Notes: generated by a model from the letters alone, not told the origin. A stretch of DNA of 64,000 nt from DATKUC01 sp964553615 (GCA_964553615.1 CAZKMA010000002.1:99527-163526), one strand, 5' to 3'. Counted from the first letter of the stretch, positions 1 through 7,339 are shown. Program-made: numbers and translations.

Positions 1-1529
1 GGACATTCCGCTATGAGCGCACGAGCAATAGCCAGCCGCTGCTTCTGGCCGCCGGAAAGGTTCACCCCCCGTTCGCCTATCGGGGTCTCATACCCTCTAT
101 CAAAACCGACAATAACATCGTGAACCGCAGCTGCACGCGCAGCATCTTCGATTTCCGCATTTGTCGCCTGCGAACGAGCCATGCGAATGTTCTGCCGAAT
201 TGTCCGGGCGTAGAGGAATGGCTCCTGGAGCACAAAACCTACATGCCGGCGCACCCAAACTCTGTCAATCGACTTCAGTTCGACTCCATCAATGAAGACG
301 GCTCCCGAGGTATAGTCATACAACCGCGGAAGCAGCTGGACGAGCGACGACTTACCCGAGCCTGTTGGACCAAGAATGGCCACTGTGGACCCGGGTGCCG
401 CGACAAATGAGATGTTCCGCAATACCGGCTGCCCATTCGGATAAGCGAAGGAAACGTTCCGAAACTCGACACCTCCGCGGATGGGAGATCTCTTTCCCCC
501 TGCATCCATGGGTTCAACAACTTCTCCCAGAATCTGTGAAATTCGTCCGAGAGACACAGCGGCCTTCCCCATATCCGCAAGAATCCGACCCATTTGCCGA
601 ACCGGCCACAGGAGCATGCCTTCAACAGTCAGGAAGACCACCAGTGTTCCGATGCTGAGCTGCCCGGCCCTGGCCCAGAGAATGCCGACAATCAGAAGCA
701 CACCGATCTGAAACATGCAGAGAAGATCGGAAATCGACCAGTACGTGGCGAGCAGCCGCACGAGACGGTAGGTGAGATTTCGATATTCTGCATTGCGCCG
801 GTCGAATCGTTCGAGCTCAAAGCTCTGCCGTCCGAATGCACGCACAACACGGACGCCCGTCAGATTCTCCTGGAGTGTCGTGGACATGCGGCCTTCAGCA
901 GCATCTGAACGTGCAAATGCACTGCGCACCCAGGAAAAAAAGAAAAACGAGAAACCGAAGATCAAAGGAACAACTGCAAGTGCAATGAGGGCAAGCCGCG
1001 CTGCCAGGCTGAAAAGGAGGGGTACCGCCAGTCCAACGAGAAAAAATGTGCGCCCAACCTCAACGAGCTGCACTGCGATGAATCGCCTCACCGTTTCCAC
1101 ATCGGACGTGCAGCGTTGGATCAGGTCACCGGTCTCCGCCTTCCCGTGATAGTCATACGGAAGATGTTGCAGATGATCGTACAGCCGATTGCGCATGTTC
1201 TGAGCAGTGGACTCCGCCGCAACCGCAGCGAATCTCCCCTGAATGAGAGAAAACAGACCATTCAGGAGCGTAATTCCCACAATGACCAGACCGCTCGCCC
1301 ACAACGCATGCACGAACGCCTCGCGCCCACCGAGAGCAGTGAAGAGATTGACCAATGGTCCAGGAAGGTTGAGCGGCCGGGATCCGATTACCGAATCAAT
1401 CGTCGAGCGCAATACGAGCGGTCCCGCATAGCCGAAAGCAGTCGCGAGACCAACTGCGAGAATGGCACCGCCATAGCGTGCCCGGTTACCCTTCATGGAA
1501 CTCCAGAGAAGCTCTGATCCACTGTGCAT
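1..1529 (-). CDS. ABC exporter, fused permease-ATPase (MsbA/multidrug type), 3' end outside window
   Basis: The first ~509 codons of a fused ABC half-transporter are present; the gene runs off the window edge. The N-terminal ~330 residues hold the six-helix exporter membrane domain. The ATPase domain follows, with Walker A GPTGSGKSS near residue 387, a Q-loop LQEPF, and the signature LSGGQ near residue 490. Walker B lies beyond position 1. The protein probably homodimerises or pairs with another half-transporter in the inner membrane to export a lipid or drug, but the substrate cannot be read from sequence. I chose ATG 1529 because the family's N-terminal helix starts just after it. An in-frame ATG at 1496 would cut into this region. 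The upstream leader with two terminators suggests inducible expression. Confidence 0.92.
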   Translation of the reverse strand, partial: MHSGSELLWSSMKGNRARYGGAILAVGLATAFGYAGPLVLRSTIDSVIGSRPLNLPGPLVNLFTALGGREAFVHALWASGLVIVGITLLNGLFSLIQGRFAAVAAESTAQNMRNRLYDHLQHLPYDYHGKAETGDLIQRCTSDVETVRRFIAVQLVEVGRTFFLVGLAVPLLFSLAARLALIALAVVPLIFGFSFFFFSWVRSAFARSDAAEGRMSTTLQENLTGVRVVRAFGRQSFELERFDRRNAEYRNLTYRLVRLLATYWSISDLLCMFQIGVLLIVGILWARAGQLSIGTLVVFLTVEGMLLWPVRQMGRILADMGKAAVSLGRISQILGEVVEPMDAGGKRSPIRGGVEFRNVSFAYPNGQPVLRNISFVAAPGSTVAILGPTGSGKSSLVQLLPRLYDYTSGAVFIDGVELKSIDRVWVRRHVGFVLQEPFLYARTIRQNIRMARSQATNAEIEDAARAAAVHDVIVGFDRGYETPIGERGVNLSGGQKQRLAIARALIAEC

Positions 1530-1543
1530 AGATACCCCATTCC

Positions 1544-1571
1544 AAAAAAAAGACCCGGAAACTCCGGGTCT
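1544..1571 (-). terminator. intrinsic terminator T2 directly before the ABC exporter gene
   Basis: On the minus strand a 9-bp perfect stem (AGACCCGGA/TCCGGGTCT, 3-nt loop) is followed by eight U residues. It ends only 15 nt before the exporter start codon. No complete gene ends here, so it looks like an attenuator, not a gene-end terminator. Confidence 0.85.
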
Positions 1572-1608
1572 GTCCATCCCGCTGCCGGAAACCTGTTCCG
1601 GGCGGCAT

Positions 1609-1643
1609 AAAAAAAGGACCGACCCATTCTGCATGGTCGGTCC
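1609..1643 (-). terminator. intrinsic terminator T1 in the exporter leader
   Basis: On the minus strand a 9-bp perfect stem (GGACCGACC/GGTCGGTCC, 10-nt loop) is followed by seven U residues. It lies between the leader ORF stop and terminator T2. A further hairpin (CCGGAA/TTCCGG, 1585-1601) sits between T1 and T2. Confidence 0.85.
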
Positions 1644-1667
1644 CTGAAATTGCCTGATCAGTCGTAG

Positions 1668-1707
1668 CCGGACGCGGTTCGTCCGGTTTCCTATTTCCGG
1701 GAACCGG
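1668..1707 (-). promoter_or_regulatory. mutually exclusive hairpins at the leader ORF stop codon
   Basis: Two stems share bases 1683-1686. Hairpin A (1683-1707) pairs CCGGTTCCC with GGAAACCGG with one mismatch, and the leader UAG lies at its base. Hairpin B (1668-1686) is a perfect 7-bp CCGGACG/CGTCCGG stem with a 5-nt loop. A ribosome at the end of the leader ORF would block A and allow B, the usual geometry of ribosome-mediated attenuation. The regulatory role is inference. Confidence 0.5.
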
Positions 1708-1801
1708 GCTCCGATGTCGAGCGGACCAGACGCAGTACCGACCGTGCATCCACACGGTAATAGATGACCGCATTCGGTATGTGCATGCTGACCATAGACA
1801 T
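1691..1801 (-). CDS. putative 36-residue leader peptide upstream of the ABC exporter
   Basis: The ORF starts ATG TCT ATG and ends in TAG. An RBS-like AAAGGATGGAG precedes it, and it lies about 40 nt after a predicted transcription start. The product is basic in its second half, has a Tyr-Tyr pair in the middle, and resembles no protein family I know. It is the only ORF between the promoter (1848-1877) and two intrinsic terminators that precede the exporter gene, so its likely role is regulatory translation. The arrangement recalls bmrB upstream of bmrCD in Bacillus subtilis. A chance ORF cannot be excluded without comparative data. Confidence 0.45.
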   Translation of the reverse strand: MSMVSMHIPNAVIYYRVDARSVLRLVRSTSEPGSRK

Positions 1802-1847
1802 CAGACTCCATCCTTTTTCGAAAATTACGCTTTGTCGCGCACCTCTG

Positions 1848-1877
1848 ATTTCACAATGTTTGGATGCATGTTGTCAA
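1848..1877 (-). promoter_or_regulatory. sigma70-type promoter of the exporter leader
   Basis: On the minus strand a consensus -35 TTGACA (1872-1877) and -10 TGAAAT (1848-1853) are separated by 18 nt. The predicted start near 1840 would give a leader containing the 36-codon ORF and both terminators. Confidence 0.65.
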
Positions 1878-1910
1878 GAGGTGACTGGAAAGAGATTTCG
1901 TGATCAGGAG

Positions 1911-1957
1911 AAAAAAAAGGCTCTCAGAGGAAAGGAGGTAAGAAAACCTCTGAGAGC
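1911..1957 (-). terminator. third minus-strand terminator with an anti-SD-like loop
   Basis: An 11-bp perfect stem (GCTCTCAGAGG/CCTCTGAGAGC) is followed on the minus strand by eight U residues. The 16-nt loop reads ACCTCCTTT on the minus strand, identical to the 16S rRNA anti-Shine-Dalgarno core, and AAAGGAGGT on the plus strand. No minus-strand gene ends here; the nearest upstream one ends at 2763. Confidence 0.7.
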
Positions 1958-2077
1958 ACAATGAAAGATTCCGGACAGGAGGTGTACAACCCCGACGGGG
2001 GGCTACCGGTCCCCGTTCAGCCTGTACTTTATCTATCAAACAACGTTTGCCCCGGAAGGTAACAGCGCCGGCGGCCT
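1958..2077. other. structured intergenic stretch of unknown role
   Basis: GTACA (1984-1988) and TGTAC (2023-2027) could close a larger fold. Inside are CCCC/GGGG and GGCT/AGCC pairs around 1991-2022. No known riboswitch consensus was recognised. A 33-codon plus-strand ORF begins at 1961 but lacks support. The element could belong to the upstream leader of either divergent gene. Confidence 0.35.
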
Positions 2078-2106
2078 TTGATTTCATTCCTCCGCCGCAT
2101 TACACT
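2078..2106 (+). promoter_or_regulatory. promoter for a leaderless start at 2114
   Basis: TTGATT (2078-2083) and TACACT (2101-2106) are 17 nt apart, and the ATG lies 7 nt after the -10 box. No Shine-Dalgarno sequence is present. The -10 is weak (4/6). Confidence 0.45.
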
Positions 2107-2113
2107 CTATCCT

Positions 2114-2758
2114 ATGGACAGCGTGTTCCTCCGTATTCCGCTCTTTCCGCTTCCAGCGGTGCTCATGCCGGGCACTCCACTTCCGCTTCATATCTTCGAA
2201 GAACGGTACCGCATGCTGATCCGGCGGTGCATTGAGACGGGAGAAGAGTTTGGCGTGGTCTTTATTACCGGAACTCAGGTCCGATCAGTCGGCTGCACCG
2301 CGGAGATCGTCCAGGTAATGAAAAAATACGAAGACGGCCGGTTCGACCTCATGGCACAGGGCAAGCGGCGGTTCACCATTGGCGCTATCCATGATGAGCT
2401 TCCCTACCTCGAAGGATCGGTCCACTATTTCAACGATGAAGAGGGTACCGACGCGGATAGCGAGGCACTGATTCACTCGGGCGTAAGACTGATAGCGCAT
2501 GTCTCCGCCCTGGCAGAAGTGGATATGGATCCTGCGTTTCTGAAGAAGTTGTCGAACGAGGAACTCTCATTCGTACTCGCCGGAACCTGCAGCACCGATC
2601 TTGAAGAACGCCAGGCATTGCTCGAATTGCGATCCACCGGAGAACGGCTTTCCCGCTCGGTGCTCTGTCTCGAGCAGAGCGTCCTGCAGATGCGGTACCA
2701 GAAGAAACTCGCCGCCCTCTGCGACGGCGAGTTTCAACCGGAAGACTTCCGCAACTAG
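2114..2758 (+). CDS. LON peptidase N-terminal (substrate-binding) domain protein
   Basis: A 214-residue protein that matches the N-terminal domain of Lon protease but lacks the ATPase and protease parts. The start reads LRIPLFPLPAVLMPGTPLPL and then HIFEERYRMLI, the typical Lon-N opening; a helical C-terminal half follows. Stand-alone LON-domain proteins are widespread but their function is poorly defined, with a role in substrate recognition or proteostasis assumed by analogy. I chose ATG 2114; the in-frame TTG at 2078 coincides with a -35 box. The gene is monocistronic and converges on the aldo/keto reductase gene with a 4-nt gap. Confidence 0.88.
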   Translation: MDSVFLRIPLFPLPAVLMPGTPLPLHIFEERYRMLIRRCIETGEEFGVVFITGTQVRSVGCTAEIVQVMKKYEDGRFDLMAQGKRRFTIGAIHDELPYLEGSVHYFNDEEGTDADSEALIHSGVRLIAHVSALAEVDMDPAFLKKLSNEELSFVLAGTCSTDLEERQALLELRSTGERLSRSVLCLEQSVLQMRYQKKLAALCDGEFQPEDFRN

Positions 2759-2762
2759 TGGC

Positions 2763-3770
2763 TCAACGATACTGATGCGGGCCGAAATCCGCCTCATAGA
2801 AGGGACTTACCGCCGTTCCAGGAGGACAGAGTTCATCTATGGTGCGCAGATTGTCGGCAGAGAGCCGTACGTCCGCGGCCTTCAGATTGTCCTCCAGTTG
2901 CTCCATTGTGCGCGGACCAATTATGGGACTCGCTATGCCCGGACGATCCCGAACCCATGCAAGAGACAGCTGGCTCAAACTTGCGTTCAGACTTTTTGCT
3001 ATTGGGATGAGGCCTTCAATCACATCATAGATCGCATCGTTCACGCGATTCTTCATACGTGGATTGTCGTCTACATTCGAATAGCGACCTTCGGCCGGCT
3101 TCTGATTCGCCCTGGTGTACTTGCCCGAAAGCAGGCCTCCGGCAATCGGACTCCACGGAATTACCGCGAAACCGTACGAACGGGCCATGGGCAGCAACTC
3201 ACGCTCTATGCGACGGTCGAGAAGATTGTATGGAGGCTGCTCCGACACGAAACGGTTCACTCCGAGTCTGTCGGAAACCCAGAGCGATTCGATAGCCTGC
3301 CATGCGGCATATGTGCTGGTGCCGATGTACCGCACCTTTCCGGCTCGGATCAGGTCATCCAGCGCGCGCAGCGTTTCGTCTATCGGGATATCCGACTGAG
3401 GACGATGAATCTGATAGAGATCGATGTAGTCAGTTTTCAGCCGCAGGAGACTCGCATCGCACTGCTGAATAATGTGCCGCCGGCTGTTTCCCTGCATATT
3501 GGGGTCTTCATCCGCCATAACCCCGTGAACCTTGGTCGCGAGGACAATGCTTCCCCGTTTCCCATTCCGCTTGAGCGCCTCGCCAACGACCTCTTCGCTG
3601 CGCCCCCTGCTGTAGACATTTGCAGTGTCCAGAAAGTTGATGCCCGCATCTATTGCGCGATCAATTATCCGATATGAATCTTCCGGTTCCGTTCGCCCGC
3701 CGAACATCATGCAGCCAAGGCAGAACTCAGAAACCTGAACACCAGTACGGCCAAGAGCTCGATATGTCAC
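2763..3770 (-). CDS. aldo/keto reductase
   Basis: A 335-residue (beta/alpha)8 NADPH-dependent oxidoreductase. The catalytic tetrad is visible as Asp48, Tyr53 (NFLDTANVYSRGRSEE), Lys80 (LATK) and His122 (LYQIHRP). The length and the YRALGRTGVQVSEFCLG opening fit the subfamily often annotated as general stress protein or L-glyceraldehyde-3-phosphate reductase-like. Substrate is unknown; such enzymes reduce carbonyl compounds in the cytoplasm. The start is ATG 3770. It stands alone, converging on the LON-domain gene, with 123 nt before the next minus-strand gene. Confidence 0.92.
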   Translation of the reverse strand: MTYRALGRTGVQVSEFCLGCMMFGGRTEPEDSYRIIDRAIDAGINFLDTANVYSRGRSEEVVGEALKRNGKRGSIVLATKVHGVMADEDPNMQGNSRRHIIQQCDASLLRLKTDYIDLYQIHRPQSDIPIDETLRALDDLIRAGKVRYIGTSTYAAWQAIESLWVSDRLGVNRFVSEQPPYNLLDRRIERELLPMARSYGFAVIPWSPIAGGLLSGKYTRANQKPAEGRYSNVDDNPRMKNRVNDAIYDVIEGLIPIAKSLNASLSQLSLAWVRDRPGIASPIIGPRTMEQLEDNLKAADVRLSADNLRTIDELCPPGTAVSPFYEADFGPHQYR

Positions 3771-3866
3771 AAAATTCCTCCTCGTCGGATAGTCATACAG
3801 AAAACCTACTGCCGCGGCGAAGAGGAGGCAAACTGACGCATCAAAAAGTCATGAGGCTGGGCCACC

Positions 3867-3885
3867 CGGAGGAGACGCCTCCGGG
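3867..3885 (-). terminator. hairpin after the RibH-like gene
   Basis: CCGGAGG/CCTCCGG with a 5-nt loop begins 9 nt past the stop codon on the minus strand. A U5 run occurs only about 20 nt further on, so this is at best a weak intrinsic terminator. Confidence 0.4.
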
Positions 3886-3893
3886 ACCGCTCT

Positions 3894-4355
3894 CTACAGA
3901 GTGGCGATGCGCTTGAGCTCGTTTACCAGCGCAATTGCGGCGCGCACGCCGGCCCGCGCGTATTCGGGCAGTTGCTGTTCGATCATACCGACCGGAAATC
4001 CCGGACCAATGATCTCCTTTATGACCGGCTTACCCGTTTCAATCGCAATCCGGTCCAGGTGACCAAGCACCTGATTCGCAAGCGTCTCGTCCCACGAGGT
4101 GACCTCGTCGTCCGGAGCGGCTCCGGTGGATTCGTAGGGCAACGGAAGGACAACACCGAGGACGATGACGGCGTCTATGTAATCCTTCTCCAGCTGCCGC
4201 TTCACAATGAGTGGACTGTCGAACGCACCGGGAATCGAGGAGACTATCGAAACGACAGCTCCCTGTGCTTCCGCCTCCGACAGAGCGGCATCCAGCATTT
4301 CGCGATAATCCGGGTAGTAGGTCGAGCAGACAATACCCAGATGAATGTCACCCAT
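3894..4355 (-). CDS. RibH-like (6,7-dimethyl-8-ribityllumazine synthase fold) protein, probably not a true lumazine synthase
   Basis: A 153-residue protein, the length of lumazine synthase. It keeps the fold landmarks: an N-terminal LGIVCSTYYPDY strand-helix, IPGAFDSP (41-48) like the family's PGAFE-P motif, and DAVIVLGVVL (61-70). The segment after this strand reads PLPYESTGAAPDDEVTSW and lacks the conserved catalytic histidine of the usual G-x-T-x-H-F motif. Riboflavin synthesis is therefore doubtful, and no other rib gene is nearby. The start ATG 4355 follows a strong AGGAGG at 5 nt spacing, which overrules the upstream in-frame ATG at 4385. Function unknown. Confidence 0.7.
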   Translation of the reverse strand: MGDIHLGIVCSTYYPDYREMLDAALSEAEAQGAVVSIVSSIPGAFDSPLIVKRQLEKDYIDAVIVLGVVLPLPYESTGAAPDDEVTSWDETLANQVLGHLDRIAIETGKPVIKEIIGPGFPVGMIEQQLPEYARAGVRAAIALVNELKRIATL

Positions 4356-4405
4356 GAAATCCTCCTCTCCATAATTTGACTCCACTATATCCGCTCAATG
4401 GAAAA

Positions 4406-4434
4406 AGGACAAACCGCTCGGTCTACGGTATACT
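4406..4434 (+). promoter_or_regulatory. promoter for a leaderless start at 4442
   Basis: AGGACA (4406-4411) and TATACT (4429-4434) have 17-nt spacing. The ATG lies 7 nt after the -10 box and has no Shine-Dalgarno sequence. Confidence 0.5.
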
Positions 4435-4441
4435 CGCATCC

Positions 4442-4684
4442 ATGAAGATCCCGCTACGACTCATCGTGTTTCCTGAAGGCGACCAGCAGGAAATCCGGCA
4501 CACGCTTCGGTTCAATCAGCTGGTCGATATCAACGGAAACCCGCTGCAACTGCCTCTTGCCACCGAAAAAATGATAGCTTACCGCGTCTTCCGTATAAAC
4601 AGCGAAAGCACCCGCAACGAAGAAATTACCGAATATCATCTCGAAATAGTCCGCCCGAACGAGTTGGCCGGTTTCGTGAGATAG
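4442..4684 (+). CDS. small conserved-looking protein of unknown function
   Basis: An 80-residue soluble protein beginning MKIPLRLIVFPEGDQQEIRH. It has alternating hydrophobic strands and no Cys, signal peptide or membrane segment. I do not recognise a family. The ATG is chosen because it lies exactly 7 nt after a good TATACT box, implying a leaderless message. The longer in-frame start at 4376 would place the promoter inside the gene. It stands alone between a minus-strand RibH-like gene and the convergent TPR gene. Confidence 0.6.
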   Translation: MKIPLRLIVFPEGDQQEIRHTLRFNQLVDINGNPLQLPLATEKMIAYRVFRINSESTRNEEITEYHLEIVRPNELAGFVR

Positions 4685-4764
4685 CGTGGACCCGCGGGAG
4701 TAGCGAGTCGGCCCGTTCGCTCCATTCTGCAGAACCGTACGTTGTCGCGAACAGAACGCCGTCT

Positions 4765-5655
4765 CTACTGGGCTGTTCTCAAACGGGCGGACACTGCTTT
4801 CAGCGAGTGGGCTATGACCGGATTTCCGGGCATGCCGGACAGTGCTTCCTCGTAATACTGTTTCGCCCGAACAAGATCACCCATTCGCTCATACGAGGAC
4901 GCGATATTCTCGAGAACCCACGGTTCCTGTTCAACTGCGTAACAACGGCGATAACAGGCAATGGCCTTCGGGAAATGCCCGGCACCATCGTAAGCAAGTC
5001 CGACGCACAGCCAGCCCTGGATTCGATCTTCATTCGCCCTCGCAAGTGCTACGTACTTGCGGAAACACGCCGCCGCTTCATGGTATCGGCCAAGCTCGAG
5101 GCAACGATTTCCATGGTTATACCAGGTACCGGGGATGTAGACACACACATCACCCTCGAGCTCGAGCGTTCCTTGCCGATCATGTTCGTCCTCTGCGACC
5201 TCAAACAGATCGGGCTGAACCGGCAGATCTTCGTCGTAGACTCTGCGGAAATGTGCCTCTCCGGTTGAGTCTTCCCACAGATGCTCATTCAGTTCACTGC
5301 CGACCGGAAATCTGCTGAATGCAGTATTCACCGACATGTATGAGAGACCGGCGAGCCAGGTGGAACGTATGTCTGCCCGTCCGGATGGTGTACGGAAGAG
5401 AGCATTACGTTCCATATCGCGGTCCCGGTAGCTGCCGAGGAACCAGGGCCGGCCTGAGTCCCGATATTCCGGACGGTAATAGGTTTTCAGCATGCGCTTC
5501 ACGGCCCACCAGTAGAAGCCGAACTGTCGGAAGAACAGCGGATGGTGAATCAATGTGTCGCCGATATCCTGCGCGACGGCACGAAGGAATCCGGGCTTCA
5601 CGGATAAATTGTACGCATCACGGAAAGATGAAAGTTCTGCGGAAGTAAAGTACAT
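4765..5655 (-). CDS. TPR-repeat protein
   Basis: A 296-residue protein. The C-terminal ~110 residues carry three tetratricopeptide repeats (TWYNHGNRCLELGRYHEAAA, WLCVGLAYDGAGHFPKAIAC and VLENIASSYERMGDLVRAKQ), normally a protein-protein docking surface. The N-terminal ~160 residues are Trp/Tyr/Arg rich and unfamiliar. There is no signal peptide, so it is probably cytoplasmic. The start ATG 5655 follows GAGG at 5 nt. It is monocistronic, and its partner cannot be inferred from the neighbours. Confidence 0.8.
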   Translation of the reverse strand: MYFTSAELSSFRDAYNLSVKPGFLRAVAQDIGDTLIHHPLFFRQFGFYWWAVKRMLKTYYRPEYRDSGRPWFLGSYRDRDMERNALFRTPSGRADIRSTWLAGLSYMSVNTAFSRFPVGSELNEHLWEDSTGEAHFRRVYDEDLPVQPDLFEVAEDEHDRQGTLELEGDVCVYIPGTWYNHGNRCLELGRYHEAAACFRKYVALARANEDRIQGWLCVGLAYDGAGHFPKAIACYRRCYAVEQEPWVLENIASSYERMGDLVRAKQYYEEALSGMPGNPVIAHSLKAVSARLRTAQ

Positions 5656-5759
5656 TGGATCCTCGCACGGTATTTGCCCCCACTATCGGCAATCGCAGAA
5701 TGGGGAATGAGCGGATATTATTGCGCGCAGCGTCTTCGTTGTTCAAGGGCGCGTCGACA

Positions 5760-5777
5760 GGCGTGCGATAGCACGCC
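5760..5777. other. hairpin in the divergent TPR/acetyltransferase intergenic region
   Basis: GGCGTGC/GCACGCC, a perfect 7-bp stem with a GATA loop. It has no T-run, so it is not an intrinsic terminator. It could be an operator, but nothing else supports that. Confidence 0.3.
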
Positions 5778-5820
5778 GGTTCACGTCGCCGGGTGAAAAT
5801 GAGAAATGCTGACCTGAATC

Positions 5821-5849
5821 TTGAACTTTCGTCGGGCTTGGCGTACGCT
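5821..5849 (+). promoter_or_regulatory. promoter for a leaderless GTG start at 5856
   Basis: TTGAAC (5821-5826) and TACGCT (5844-5849) have 17-nt spacing. The GTG lies 6 nt after the -10 box and no Shine-Dalgarno sequence is visible. The -10 match is poor (3/6). Confidence 0.4.
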
Positions 5850-5855
5850 GTTTGA

Positions 5856-6407
5856 GTGATAATCCGGCCCGCGCATTTTGGTGATGAGAAGCGTCTCGCC
5901 CGGGTCTATGTGGATACATGGAAAGCGACCTACCGCGGATTGCTCATCCAGAGTTTTCTTGACGGACTGAACTATCGCGACGTCACCATCCAGTGGATCC
6001 GCACGCTCGAAAACGCGAAAACGCTGGTGCATCTTGCCCAGAATGAACGAGAGGAGTTTGTCGGTTTCGTAACCTCAGGCAAGGAGACCTCAGGAACCAT
6101 GGGATTCGATGCCGAGGTGTACACGCTGTACGTTCTTCCTGAGTTCCAGAACCAGGGAATAGGGAACCGCCTTCTGCGCGCGGCGGTCGACGCGCTCGCT
6201 GCCTCGCAATACCATTCCCTGGTAATCTGGGTTCTCAAAGGCAATCCGGCAGAGGATTTCTACCGCAAGATGGGCGGCATCCGGGTCGCGTCCAAGACAA
6301 CACCTCTCGGTGGGGCCTCTTATGCCGAAATTGCATTCGGATGGCCCGCCATTCGAACTGCCGGAAGAGATCCGTTTCCGGTCACCCGGAGCGAAAATTT
6401 TCATTAA
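5856..6407 (+). CDS. GNAT-family N-acetyltransferase
   Basis: A 183-residue acetyl-CoA-dependent acetyltransferase. The N-terminal MIIRPAHFGDEKRLARVYVD is a typical GNAT opening. Motif A, with the acetyl-CoA pyrophosphate loop, reads LYVLPEFQNQGIGNRLL, and motif B follows with NPAEDFYRKMGG. The acceptor substrate is unknown. The start is GTG 5856. A 54-nt spacer separates it from the APH-type kinase gene, which has its own strong promoter, so the two genes are probably independent. Confidence 0.9.
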   Translation: MIIRPAHFGDEKRLARVYVDTWKATYRGLLIQSFLDGLNYRDVTIQWIRTLENAKTLVHLAQNEREEFVGFVTSGKETSGTMGFDAEVYTLYVLPEFQNQGIGNRLLRAAVDALAASQYHSLVIWVLKGNPAEDFYRKMGGIRVASKTTPLGGASYAEIAFGWPAIRTAGRDPFPVTRSENFH

Positions 6408-6425
6408 GAATATAATTGTCAATAC

Positions 6426-6454
6426 TTGCATTATGTCTAATTTTATGTTATATT
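6426..6454 (+). promoter_or_regulatory. strong extended -10 promoter for a leaderless start at 6461
   Basis: TTGCAT (6426-6431) and TATATT (6449-6454) have 17-nt spacing, with TGT directly before the -10 box (extended -10). The ATG is 6 nt after the box, so the predicted transcript begins at or next to the A of ATG. The stretch is strikingly AT-rich compared with its surroundings. Confidence 0.7.
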
Positions 6455-6460
6455 GACGTT

Positions 6461-7309
6461 ATGCGTATTCCTGCTGAAGCAATCCCCCCTGGCATCCAGC
6501 TCATCAATGCAGAGAAGAACTCAATTGCCGAAACGAACAATGTGTATCGGTGCGAAGGAAAGAAAAACAGCCGCGATGTCTCCTTCTACATGAAGGTCGG
6601 AAAGACCGGACACGCTTCAATGAAGAACGAGTATGAGGTGTTGAACGCTCTGGCGGCCTTCGTCATCCCCGCACCACATGTCCTGTGGTATGAACAGGGT
6701 CGCAGAGAATACATGGCACTGGAGGAGCTGCCGGGACGGAATCTCTCGGACCTCCTCAATCCACGACATGCGGACTATGAGCCGCTGTTCATAAACCGCC
6801 TGCTCAGGCGTTATGGAGAGGTGCTTGCGGAGATCCATGAGCTCGCCTTCGACTGGAGACCGTTCGGCAGATCCGAGCTCTATGGCTTAATTGGCGACGA
6901 AGCGGAGATGGAAAGCATTGAGGCACAGGAAATACTGCTCTGGCTTGAGGCAAATCCACCGTTGCGAGGAAAGGACGTCTTCGTTCATGGGGACCTGAAC
7001 ACGGCGAATATCCTCTTTCACCGGCTCGAGCTCAGCGGACTCATCGACTGGGAATTTGCCGGAATGGGTTGGAGGGAATACGATCTTGCGTGGATCCTCA
7101 GGCAGCGGAAAAACTATATGAACACGGCAAAGGAGCGCGAAAGTCTGTTGAACGGCTATCTGAGCAAGGCAACATTCGATCCGCAAGCGCTTCGCTGGTG
7201 TGAGGTGCTCAACTATCTTCACATATCCCATTGGGCGGGAGACCGGTTCCCTGCCTACCGGACGTTTTCGCTCGAGAAAGCGCGACAGATGATGTTCGAC
7301 GGCTTCTGA
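6461..7309 (+). CDS. aminoglycoside phosphotransferase (APH)-family kinase
   Basis: A 282-residue protein with the APH/choline-kinase fold. The catalytic loop HGDLNTANILF places His176, Asp178 and Asn183, and the metal-binding Asp196 is in LIDWEFAG. The ATP-binding lobe shows SFYMKVGK and a downstream MALEELPGRNLSDLL hinge. APH(3')-like enzymes inactivate aminoglycosides, but many relatives phosphorylate other small hydroxyl compounds, so resistance is not assured. I chose ATG 6461 from the promoter position; a longer frame from 6416 would include the promoter. The TGA stop is part of a palindromic repeat (7306-7331). Confidence 0.85.
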   Translation: MRIPAEAIPPGIQLINAEKNSIAETNNVYRCEGKKNSRDVSFYMKVGKTGHASMKNEYEVLNALAAFVIPAPHVLWYEQGRREYMALEELPGRNLSDLLNPRHADYEPLFINRLLRRYGEVLAEIHELAFDWRPFGRSELYGLIGDEAEMESIEAQEILLWLEANPPLRGKDVFVHGDLNTANILFHRLELSGLIDWEFAGMGWREYDLAWILRQRKNYMNTAKERESLLNGYLSKATFDPQALRWCEVLNYLHISHWAGDRFPAYRTFSLEKARQMMFDGF

Positions 7310-7331
7310 AGTATAACGGAGCGTGTTGATA
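7306..7331 (+). repeat. dispersed palindromic repeat, copy A (diverged)
   Basis: CTGAAGTATAACGGAGCG followed by TGTTGATA. The element starts CTGAAGTAT and ends TGTTGATA like copies B and C, but its middle differs and weakens the palindrome. The TGA inside CTGAAG is the stop codon of the APH-type kinase gene. Confidence 0.5.
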
Positions 7332-7339
7332 GGAAGCGT

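Noticed and set aside
1961..2062. 33-codon plus-strand ORF upstream of the LON-domain gene
   Set aside because: Its only SD-like sequence is over 20 nt away inside a hairpin loop, and the product has no recognisable feature.
2601..3677. 358-codon plus-strand open frame antisense to the aldo/keto reductase
   Set aside because: The minus strand carries a complete catalytic tetrad; the plus frame has no family features and overlaps the LON-domain gene.
3894..4355. Calling the RibH-like gene ribH
   Set aside because: The catalytic His motif is missing and no riboflavin genes are linked, so the enzyme name is not justified.
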